Source: Batrachochytrium dendrobatidis JAM81 (Eukaryota; Chytridiomycota; Chytridiomycetes; Rhizophydiales). From it: a DNA stretch of 64,000 nucleotides. Below the pieces are notes generated by a model. It worked only from the letters and a program-made list of their open reading frames with translations, did no database searches and was not told the DNA's origin. The translations under genes and the position numbers were made by a program. Shown piece by piece: positions 54,068-64,000 of the stretch (within the stretch, counting starts at the first letter, position 1; each line of letters opens with the position of its first letter). The stretch lies in assembly GCF_000203795.2 (NCBI RefSeq), contig NW_006281099.1:2979774-3043773 (forward strand). The letters are read 5' to 3'.

Positions 54068-57000
54068 ATGTCTACACCCGCTGAAGAGCCCGGCAAGGTG
54101 AGTGGCAGTGATCGGAACGGCTGTCTTGCAGCAATGCTTGCACTGGTCTTGCTTTGCATAACATTCACTTGACTCGGAATAAACCAAAACTCTCATTGCT
54201 GACTATTGAAAAGGCTTTTAAAAAAAGAGATGCTCTGCTAGAACTTGAAGTCAAGGCTCAAGCTGGCTGGGAAGCCGCTAAAGTCTTTGAAATCGATGCG
54301 CCTGGACCAGATGAACCGCTTGATCCCAAATACATGGTCGCCTTTCCCTTTCCTTACATGAATGGCACTCTCCATCTGGGCCATGCCTTTTCTTTTTCAA
54401 AAACTGAATTCGCTGTCGGCTATGAGCGACTCAGAGGAAAACGTGCTCTGTTTCCATTTGGGTTTCACTGCACTGGCATGCCAATCAAGGTAGATTCTTG
54501 CAATCTTTTGCTGGTCTATCTGACAGGTTGCTGGCACTAATATTGGTTTCAACCCTGATTTCCAACTAGGCATGTGCTGATAAACTCAAGCGCGAAGTTG
54601 AGCTATTCGGTCTCGAGTTTGAAGGCTATAACGGTATTGTTGAAACTAAAACCTAGACTTGACATTTCTGGATATGTGAAATCATTGATTCGTTTCTATT
54701 TTAGAGGAAACAGAGGAACAGGAAACCTTTGATCATGTCGAGCCGGCTCTTGATGTTGAAAAAAACAATGATCCTAGCAAGATCAAGAAAAAGGTAGCTT
54801 TTTGATTACTTTGAGAATTTAGTCTTGATCATTGCATTCTTTATCTTGGTCTAAATACTGTTTGTATATTAGCACGCAAAACAGGCCGCCAAGTCAACTG
54901 GTCTCAAATACCAATTTCAAATCATGAGATTCATGGGTATTCCAAACAAAGACATTCAACATTTTGTAGATCCCTATTTTTGGATGTCGTATTTTCCTCC
55001 CATCGCAATGGTAATTTTTTGCAGCATTTTTATTTTGAAATGGTCATTGAGTCGAATGATTTGATTTCTAGTAAAACTATATCAACTCTATCTATTTTTT
55101 AAATATTGATGTTTAGACTGATTTAAAACGTCTCGGTGCCCATGTGGACTGGCGTCGTTCTTTCATCACCACCGATATCAACCCTTATTATGATTCGTTT
55201 ATTCGATGGCAATTTAACACTCTTCGTAGCTCGAATCCCGCCAAGATTCTGTTTGGTGAGAGATACACTGTGTATTCGCCTGTGGATGGCCAGCCTTGTA
55301 TGGACCACGATCGTGCATCTGGCGAAGGTGTCGGCATTCAGGAATACACTGGTATCAAGCTTAAAGTAAAGTTGGAGCAACTCAACAAGACACCAGTTGC
55401 TGATCGAAGTCGTGTCAAGGACAACAAGCCTGTCGGTGAATTGATATCATCTGAAAAGTTTGTCAAGGCTCTCGGTGGTCGAACTCTTTATCTTGTTGCT
55501 GCTACGTTCAGACCAGAAACCATGTATGGTCAAACCAACTGCTATGTTGGTGTAGATCTAGACTATGGTGTTTTTGAAGTCAGCGATACTGAGGCATGGG
55601 TCTGTACATATCGTGCTGCTCGCAATATGACCTACCAGTCACTTTTCAAGGAAAAGGGGAAAATTGTCAAGCTTGCCGATCTTAAAGGCTGGGATCTTGT
55701 TGGTCTTCCATTGTCATCTCCGCTTACTTCCTACGAGTGCTTGTATACTCTTCCAATGGAGGGTGTCCTTGCCAACAAGGTATGTTCAAGTCTGCTTGCT
55801 TGATATTTATTTGACTCTAATACATTTGTAACGCTATTCTGACTTGTTTCCTGATAAAAATCATCAATTTCAGGGAACTGGTATTGTTACCTCTGTGCCA
55901 TCGGATTCTCCAGATGATTACATTACCCTACTGGATCTTGTCAAAAAAGCATCCTACTATCATGTTCAGAAGGAATGGATCGAACCCTACTTACCACCCA
56001 AGCCCATTATCAGCACTCCTAACCTGGGCAACTTGCCTGCCGTCGCTGCTGTTGAAAAATTCAAGATCAATAGTCAAAAAGACAAAAAGCAGCTTGCTGA
56101 TGCCAAAGATGTAGTGTACAAGGAGGGATTCTACAACGGTACCATGATGGTTGGTGCGTATGCTGGAAAACCTGTGCAAGAGGCAAAACCCATCATTCGA
56201 ACCCTGCTAATCGAAAGCGGTGATGCATTTCCATACTCTGAGCCTGAGAGCTTGATCATGAGTCGTAGTGGTGATGAATGTGTTGTAACGCTTGCTGCTC
56301 AATGGTATATGAATTATGGTGAGGATAGCTGGAAAGCTCTTGCCAAGGAATGCTTAGATAGCATGAACACGTACACCGTCGAGGCACGTAATGCATTTGA
56401 GCAGACTCTGAATTGGCTTGGCCAATGGGCCTGTTCTCGCAGCTTTGGTCTTGGAAGTCGCTTACCTTGGGACAAGGAATGGCTGATTGAGTCCCTTTCT
56501 GACTCTACTATTTATATGGCCTACTACACTGTCGCCCACATGTTACATGGTGGAACCCTCAATGGTTCTCAGCCTGGACCTGCCAACATTAAACCAGAGC
56601 AAATGACAGATGAGGTGTGGTCATATATTTTCCTTAAAGGACCAAAGCCTGAAAAGTCGGAAATCCCCAATGAAACTCTCGAAAAAATGCGTCGCGAGTT
56701 TGAGTACTTTTATCCTCTCGATCTTCGATGCTCTGGAAAGGACTTGATCAACAATCATTTGACGTTTTTCTTGTATAATCATACTGCCATTTTCCCAAAA
56801 GACAAATGGCCACAGGCTGTTCGTGTGAATGGGCACTTGCTTCTCAACAGTGAAAAAATGGCCAAATCTACTGGCAACTCTCTTTCTTTGAGCGAATCTC
56901 TTGAAAAGTATGGTGCAGATGCTACTCGCTTTGCTCTTGCTGATGCCGGAGATGGTCTGGAAGATGCAAACTTTGTTGAAAAAACTGCCGACGATGCCAT

Positions 57001-58071
57001 TCTTAAACTTTATACGGAAAAGGAATGGATTGAAGAGTCTGTTGCGCTGATTTCCAAGGACAGTCTTCGCTCAGGTCTACTCACTTGGAACGACAAAGTG
57101 TTTGCCTCTGAGATAGATTATGTTATCAATAATGCTGAAAAGGCTTATAGTGGCATGATGTACCGTGATGCCTTGAAATGCAGTTTCTATGATTTACAGC
57201 ATGCGCGTAACGAGTATCGCAAAGCTACTACTGGTCAAGGAATCAATCTCGCCAATTCGCACAATGAATCGTTTGAAGGCCTGCACAAGGACATGATTAT
57301 CCGCTTTATTGAAGTTGAAGCTGTACTAATGGCTCCTGTCACTCCACATTGGTCTGAGCACATTTGGTCAGATGTTCTTAAAAAGTCAAAATCGATCATG
57401 TTTGAAAAATGGCCCAAAACATCTCCAGTTGATATTGGTCTTCTTGCTGCTGCTTCGTATGTTCGTGAACTTGGCTCCAAAATCAGATCTGCCGATGACA
57501 CAGCTGCCAAGAAGCGATCTAAAAAGGGTGCCAAGTCTGAGCCTGTTGTTGAATCGGACAAGCCTAAAAAACTTCATCTCTATATTGCAATTGAATTTCC
57601 CGAATGGCAAGAAAAGGTCGTGGCCATTCTCCAGCAAACCTGGGACGAAGCCACTCAAAAGCTCAATGGTCAGGAAAAGGAGATCTTGGCCAAAGAAGGT
57701 CTTTTGCAAGATAAACGCGTCATGCCTTTTGTTGCTCTGATCAAGGTATAGTTTCTATAATGCCTGGTGTACTTGATTGCATTACTTTCAATTATACTGA
57801 TCAAGTTGTATGATGCTGTAATTTATGTTGAAAGAAAAATGTCGAAGTTGCTGGAAAAAGTGCTATGGATCGCAAACTGCTATTTTCTGAAATGGATACT
57901 CTTAACTTGAACCTCGACTTTCTCCGTCGTGACTTGATTGTGATGAAGATTTCAGAAATTCGTCTTTTGGCAAAGGAAACCCTTGTTGCTGGCGTGGATG
58001 GCATAGACGAAGAGGATATTAAAAAGGCCAGTGCTGCTTTACCTGGTAGTCCCACATATCGTGTGCTGTGA
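54068..58071 (+). CDS. LARS1: Cytosolic leucyl-tRNA synthetase
   Basis: Class Ia synthetase charging tRNA-Leu in the cytosol (yeast Cdc60 / human LARS1 type). Eight exons join in phase to 1122 aa: 54068-54097, 54214-54489, 54570-54633, 54705-54793, 54873-55010, 55117-55779, 55874-57745, 57835-58071. HIGH-type motif in [16 protein letters not shown] near residue 55; large CP1 editing insert with [20 protein letters not shown]-type motif [10 protein letters not shown]; a Lys-rich C-terminal segment ([12 protein letters not shown]) and the eukaryotic C-terminal extension. No mitochondrial presequence. Its last ~11 codons are duplicated in inverted orientation at 36.2 kb. Exon 2 start rests on an AAAG acceptor and is slightly uncertain. 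Confidence 0.95.
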
Positions 58072-58889
58072 TCATTTTATCATTTGATTTAGTACACTAT
58101 GGGCGAGTTTCTAGATCCTGTAGCGATATACTTTGTTTTCAATATGGGTCATTGTTGCAAGATTCATTATCAATCAATAAAGTCTATCTTTTTCAAACAA
58201 CTACGATGACTGGAGTTGTATCTACAACAGCATTCATGTAAAATGAACCATTTAAATAAGGATGTCAAAGTAAAGTCAGTCTCATGATATGATGAGTGTC
58301 AATCTACTGGACAACATTGTACTCTTAAACTCTTTAGTTGACTAGACTTTCTCCTGATGATTGACATGGAACATGTTGAATTTCCTAGACTGCAATCATT
58401 GGTTTCTTGAACTAAAACAACCATGTTTGATTTCAAGTTACAACAGACATGAGTTGTATTGGAAATAGTCGAATCTAATATTTGGATTGCAATGGATGAA
58501 TCTGGTGATGGCACAATGTATGACTACCAAAAACCATCTCGGTTTAAATCCGTGGTGTAACTGTATTATATAATGACCATTGTGTTGATAGACAACTGAA
58601 AATATTCATCAACGTAGTCAATATCCAACAGCAATCAATAGTCAACCATTTCCCATTCCAAAACAAGAGATTCAACTGCAAGATAATGCAAGCGCTTTAT
58701 TACGCGAATCCTTTTTGAAATTGTCGAATGGTTAAAATACTTTGTCATAATTCGAGTTTTTGGAGCTGCTGGTCCATTGAAAGTTAAAACTACAGTTTTG
58801 AAAGGAAACAGATCATATTCCAACTAAAGAGTAGCAGAATGGGCATTCAAGACGAATCAAGTTCCACATCATTAACAGCCTTTCAGCAG
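58037..58889 (+). repeat. Source copy of the inverted duplication (copy B)
   Basis: Spans the 3' end of LeuRS, the 0.77-kb intergenic DNA and the 5' end of the carrier gene; reverse complement of 35420-36265. Includes a MITE-like segment with a terminus near 58217 (aacagcattcatgtaaaatg). Regarded as the source because both flanking genes are intact here. Confidence 0.92.
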
Positions 58890-60572
58890 CATTTAAAAGG
58901 GTTTGTTGCTGGTGCTCTTGCAGCTTGTGGTGAGTTGCAGCTTGAAATGCAATCCCAATCATGATTTCAGAACAACATTCTTGACAAAAAACCTACTCTT
59001 GCATTATATTACACTATGCTGAAAGAACTGTCAGGAAATGCTTATAATCAACTCCTTTAATGTCTGGGAATAAATTGTAAACGAATTTCAAAGATCACAA
59101 TTTTACTTGGCACTTATTAACAGCACAATTCAATGGCTAATTCTACCTAGGTGCCGTTACATTCACCAATCCTTGGGAGGTAATGTTTAAGTCTAATTAT
59201 TCTATTACTGTCAACCCCTGTCTTACAAATCCAAAGCTGCTCAAATACAAACCACAAGCATCTAAATCCTGCGGCTGTGTTGGTTCTATTACTAATGCTA
59301 TACCATGAATAATATTGGATAAACTGGATTCCAACTCTTGTAGGTAGTCAAGACGCGGCTTCAACTCCAAGGTGAGCTACAAGCCCGGCTCGCTAAAGGC
59401 ACAAATGCTCCCCCAAAACAATATCCCAACGCCTTTTCTGCGTTTGGGCGGATTTTTAAAGCCGAAGGATTCAAAGGGATTCAAAAAGGATTGGCTCCTG
59501 CCTACATTTATCAAACGCTGTTGAATGGCACCCGGTTGGGATTGTACGATCCACTCAAGGCTGTAATTCAGTCAAGCGTGGATTATGCTGCGTTGAGTTT
59601 GAGTAATGGGGAAAAGGTGAATACGCCTATTGCACCTGCATTTGCTATGGTTACTTCTGGAGCCATGTCGGGTGTTTTGGGTGCATTTATTGCGTCCCCG
59701 CTGTTTCTGATCAAAACGGTAAGACTTTATTCAGCGGGTTGACGTCTGCATCTCTAGCATAATGACAGTCTATACGATCGAGGGTTTTCTAACTTGAACT
59801 ATTATGTAATGCCATGCACATTTCAACTTTAGCGAATGCAATCGTACACTAAAGGAAGTATTTTGGCTGTTGGTCACCAGCATAGCTACGTTACAAAGGG
59901 AACGCTGCATTCTTTAGCGACTGTATATCGTCAAGGTGGTATCAAGGGATTGTGGCGTGGTGTTGATGCATCCATGATGCGAACTGGTGTGGGATCAGCA
60001 GTACAACTTTCTAGCTACGATGGATGTAAGCAGGCTTTGCTTCAAAGTGGATGGTTTGACGCGGTACATGACGGTCATGGTGGAATTGCTCTGCACTTTA
60101 TGGCCAGTCTTGCTACCAGTCTTTTGGTTTGTATTGCCATGAATCCGTTTGATGTTGCCAGCACCCGAATGGTAAGCCCATTACAATATGCACTACAGAT
60201 TGTGATGACAGATTTCTCATTTAATCTTATCTAACTGGTGATATCATCATTTTCACACATCATAGTATAATCAACACTCTACAGCCGATGGAAAGACTGG
60301 ATCATTGTATAAAAGCGGCTTTGATTGCTTGGTAAAGACTGTACGCGCTGAAGGGGTGTCTGCTCTTTACAAGGGATTTTTTGCTCACTATCTTCGTATT
60401 GGGCAAGTCATACTATGCAATTGCTAGTTTATCAAAAAACACTACTGCATAGCTGGATAATTTTGGAACCCACTAACAGTTTTTATTTATTTCTAGGCCT
60501 CATACCATCTTCACATTTGTGTTTTTGGAACAACTTCGAGCTGCTGCTGCCAAAATTGAATCACATTTCTTA
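58839..60572 (+). CDS. OAC1: Mitochondrial oxaloacetate/dicarboxylate carrier (OAC1 / SLC25A34-35 type)
   Basis: Inner-membrane carrier of the SLC25 family, three repeats of two helices. Six exons join in phase to 348 aa: 58839-58929, 59151-59179, 59344-59718, 59833-60171, 60266-60402, 60497-60572. Carrier signatures: TNPWEVVKTRLQLQGE, SPLFLIKTRMQS and NPFDVASTRMYNQ, each a P-x-(D/E/L)-x-x-(K/S)-(T)-R variant; LYKGFFAHYLRIGPHTIFTFVFLEQ at the end is characteristic of OAC1. The middle repeat lacks the usual acidic residue (PLFLIKTR), as in Oac1 relatives. The last intron uses a GC donor (GG/gcaagt at 60403). A 40-residue insert separates helices 2 and 3. Its promoter and first 17 codons are duplicated at 35.4 kb. 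Confidence 0.9.
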
Positions 60573-60660
60573 TAATGGTCCACCTTTTAACTTTTGTACC
60601 AACTGTTTTCAAAACGGCCTCATTTTTGCAATATTGCTGATCAGATTCAAATACATATGT

Positions 60661-62747
60661 TTATTGACTCTGAATAGCAGTGCTTCCACCCTCTGCATGG
60701 GCAATAGTAAGGGATTCTTCGCCAGTGACGCCTACTCTAAATGATACAAACCTGGATGGAGTAACGTGTTTTGATTTCTTTGGTAAACGTCGCGCTTGAC
60801 TAGTAGTTACCTTTCGGGCCTTGGTTGGTTGGATCGGTCTGGAAGAGTAAGAAGGAAGGATTGGCAAATGGGGATATATTTTGTTTGTGAATGCCAAGAG
60901 CGAATAATTCAGAGAGTGTAAATGGATTTGACGGATCGAGCTACCTAGAGTTGGTGATGTTTGACCACCAAGAAATGCTTGTATGGACAGTAAGCCATAA
61001 AAGTTTGGAGCATGTTCGACGAAACTTGTCATTGCATTTAGCATTGTCCACTGCAGCATACATTAGATCATTCAAATGGGGTTAGTTGTGTTGAAAGCTT
61101 TTGCTAGTATTCAAGCAACAAAATTCTACACGCATGGCTAACCACACCATAGCAATCAATGGCTGTTTAAAACATTCAATATTTGGGAATAATTCAATCT
61201 AAAAGTACGTACCAAATATTTCCACGCAAGGCAGGAAGGAGGCATGCATAAAACAAAAACTTTGCTATGCTTTTTCGAGTAGGTTGGATAGCTTAAAGAA
61301 ACTCGAGTAGCCAAACTTTCAAATACTTTTTTTTGCGACGAAGCAAATGAACTGTACTCGCCAACTTCCATTTCGCTGATTAGTCCTGCAAGCTCAATAG
61401 CCCAGAGTTTGCACATTGTCGCTTCAGTTGGTCGAGGTACAAATGGGTTTGTGACCCAAGGAAATGACGGTGTGACGAGAATGGTTTCTCTCAAAAGAAT
61501 TTGTTCTACACATGTCCAAGCTAATGGACCAGATTGTGCCATTGTTTTTATAATCTCAAAACAGATGATACGAAGCGTGATAGAGTGGTCATTACAGGGT
61601 GTGTTTTGTATGAGAATGCTCGGTATATCGATAGAGGATTGGATAGGCTGCCATGTATACCCAAACGTGTGCTTTGATCGTCTCCATATCCAACTTATAT
61701 CTGCTGTATTCAAGGGATTGAGTATATGGTGACTTAATGCAAGTTTCAGCACGATTTTCAAGCATTGAACGAGCAACGTTCCATCTACTTGCATTGCCAT
61801 GGCTTCCTATGTAATTAAACTGATGGTTTTAATATAAATGCAAACGATGTAATCCGAAAGAGTATGCAAACCTTGCTCTGTATAATTGTTTGAACAATCT
61901 TGACCCAAATTGTTTGGATTTTGAATCCCCAACAACACCTATAGTTTAATCACAGGAAAATCAGTCATTCCTGGATATAATAAAATTTGGACTGCATATC
62001 CAACCAGATCGTATTATCAAGCAACATACCTTCCAAGCGGCGAAATGGCTGCATCGCCTAAATTCAGTATACTCACGAATCCATCATAATACATAAACTC
62101 AACCAGATAGCTAATGGGTTGGTACTTTAAATCCCATAGTATATTTTTTAACCATTTTTTACATGTTTTCGTCGACAAGGTACGTGGGCTCATTAAACGT
62201 TTGTTTTTCTTATCCGTCAAAAACTGTGTCATTCTTGTGAAATGACAGAGATGATTGGCAATCGTGTCACATGGTTTGTAAGGATCAGACTCTGTTTGAT
62301 GTCGAGTACTGGAGGGATGAGGAATGTCCGGATCAAAATGAATTGGAATAACGGTATCAAGTGAAAGGGACACACTTTCAGAAAGTGTATTCATCAATCG
62401 AGTCTAACACAATGATATACACAAGTTAAAAAGCAATATAAAATTCAACTACAGTCCAAAAATACATCTTACCCATTCTTCCGAGTAGCATTTTTTAAAA
62501 TTTGTACACAGAATATGCTGTTCTACATCGTTCAGCAGTAAATCCAGAATGCCTAGTTTTCTCTACACATTAAAATACCATGTTGGAAATGTGGAATGAC
62601 TCGGTATATATTAAATGAACCCTTTAATATGCCAACAAGATGATCAAGTGAGTTGGCAATACTTTATACCTGTATTTTACCGCAAATAGTTTGCAGTGGG
62701 GTTGGCTGCTGTCTGAACCCTGCACCAGTACGTCCAGTCGTACTCAT
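60661..62747 (-). CDS. Putative helical-repeat protein, formin GBD/FH3-like
   Basis: Eight exons on the minus strand join in phase to about 470 aa: 62747-62670, 62562-62473, 62403-62030, 61938-61872, 61806-61213, 61050-60945, 60838-60811, 60736-60661. No family recognised with certainty. The N-terminal part (LGILDLLLNDV, CYSEEWTRLMNTL) and the segment LKYQPISYLVEFMYYDGFVSIL recall the GTPase-binding/FH3 armadillo region of diaphanous-type formins, but no FH1 or FH2 actin-assembly domain follows. The remainder is alpha-helical and Leu/Ile-rich. The last two small exons are supported only by phase; an alternative 3' end reads a basic tail in another frame. Could be a regulatory FH3-only protein or another armadillo family. 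Confidence 0.55.
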
Positions 62748-64000
62748 TATATGAATGGTCCTGAATCAATATATGCTGGCACGACACGCAAGACAAACAC
62801 CAACTCTGGTATCTACACCACTTGAACGCGTCAAAGTATTGAAGTGCAATGAACTGGTTCAATAACCAAGTTTAAACTAGATGATGCAGTATCTAAAATG
62901 AAAGCAGTCTGACTGAAAGTTGAGTATTAAAACAGTTCAGGCCGACGGTTTACAAAACTAAACGTCGTTTTTGCTGATATGCACTACTGGTTAAGCTACA
63001 CGTTTATAACCTGAAATATAATATATATTAAAATGTTTGAATTAAACAAGGTCAATGATGTTGGTTGAATTCAAAACAGCGCTTTGTTTAAATATAACGT
63101 GAACTCGTTTTCAACAAGTGTTTGTGTACCTCCGCCTGTTACTCGAGTAACTTGCAGTAGTATTGAGATAAAATGAAACACTTGTATTATTTGCAGTAAT
63201 TGCCTTTTTGCTCTGGAGTAGGTGATGGTTAGATATTCATTGCACTTTCCTATTAGACATGCTCAATTTTTCAATCAGCACACCATTCACTATATAGTTT
63301 TAGTTCAACTACAGTTGCAGACTGTAATGATTTCCTTTTTGGCACAACCATACATTGCACGATCAACAGGTTTGGGACTAGATTCACCCATTTTAATCCA
63401 CATGTTGGTATTGTGTAGTACATTGGGCATACATTATCATATCATGAAGCTGGCTGCTTATATATTTCGATCTAGTGCTCTGGTTTACGTAAATACGACT
63501 GCAATGACATGCCAAGCAAATGCCAGTCTAAATAGGACTAGAGTGTAATGTTCAAAAACAAGCAAGAGCATGCAGTCACAAATGACTAATATCACGTTTG
63601 TTTAACCTTGCAGTAAATATGCCAAAACACATGAACACAACAAAATAAATCCAAGGATGCGAGTAAAATCGAGGTGACGGAATATATTTGACTGGATTTT
63701 GCATATAATGAAAAATAAGCAGCACACATACACGTACGAATCAAGCAACCATGCTGCAAACAAAAGTAAAAATATATAGCAATAACCAAAAAATAGATTG
63801 ATTGAAATTAAAAAAGGAGCAAAAATAAAAAAGGCAAGCAATAGCGTAGTGGCTTGGGTTAAGTTGCAGTGCATAAAAACAACAGGCTTATGTTATCCAA
63901 AGAATGCTTTTTGTAGAGCCGACTTTATCCTTGTATGATCCTAAAAAACTACATGGTCGAATTTTTTGAGCCGCATACCCTAAATAGCTTTTTCCACCAT
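62748..64000. other. Intergenic end of window with repeat debris
   Basis: A degraded MITE-like copy occupies about 63150-63510 (atattcattgcactttccta, and a right terminus gtttacgtaaatacgactgc). A short minus-strand frame (63874-63602, 90 codons, four hydrophobic stretches) starts with a real ATG but has very skewed AT composition; it could be an exon of a membrane protein or chance. Nothing else supported. Confidence 0.4.

Noticed and set aside
1..64000. CRISPR arrays, prokaryotic operons, tRNA and rRNA genes
   Set aside because: No regularly spaced repeats, no tRNA cloverleaf or rRNA sequence noticed; the window is eukaryotic.

Overview
The window is nuclear DNA of a fungus and reads as a chytrid. 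Genes are interrupted by many short GT-AG introns, intergenic DNA is AT-rich, and the repertoire is eukaryotic (Arp2/3, P450 reductase, U2 snRNA, fungal type-I fatty acid synthase). A Crinkler-like nuclease gene and a tandem pair of secreted proteins with no recognised domain suggest Batrachochytrium or a close relative. That placement is an inference from gene content; I could not run a search.

Layout. 0.2-7.2 kb: three minus-strand housekeeping genes, PTPA (PP2A activator), ARPC2 and NADPH-P450 reductase. 7.8-13.8 kb: plus-strand genes for a two-TM protein and a sepiapterin reductase-like enzyme, a minus-strand U2 snRNA, and cytosolic HSP70 with a long heat-shock-element array. 14.0-18.9 kb: a 2.4-kb tandem duplication; each unit carries the last exon of a Mn/Fe superoxide dismutase, a secreted-protein gene and a short 5'-exon-like ORF. 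18.9-19.9 kb: SGT1 (CS+SGS). 19.9-25.6 kb: an accessory stretch of decayed sequence holding two divergent nuclease-like Crinkler-type genes. 26.0-32.3 kb: an 18-exon gene for an F-BAR/PH/C2/RasGAP protein. 33.5-35.3 kb: a lipase divergent from it. 36.4-39.1 kb: ALDH7A1 (antiquitin). 39.2-41.6 kb: MITE-like repeats. 41.6-53.5 kb: a single uninterrupted fused fatty acid synthase of about 3970 residues. 54.1-58.1 kb: cytosolic leucyl-tRNA synthetase. 58.8-60.6 kb: an OAC1-type mitochondrial carrier. 60.7-62.7 kb: an 8-exon minus-strand gene, perhaps formin GBD/FH3-like. 62.7-64.0 kb: repeat debris.

Exon joins were worked out by hand from splice signals and reading phase. PTPA, ARPC2, POR, SPR, HSP70, RasGAP, ALDH7A1, LeuRS, the carrier and the FH3-like gene all close in phase from start to stop. 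Three of them need a GC-AG intron.

The most unusual features are: the secreted-protein pair, whose flanks and ends are nearly identical while the coding core has diverged strongly; a near-identical 0.84-kb inverted duplication of the LeuRS-carrier intergenic region placed 22 kb away beside ALDH7A1; matching MITE copies sitting in introns of two divergent genes; the F-BAR-RasGAP fusion; and the eight-unit HSE array in front of HSP70.
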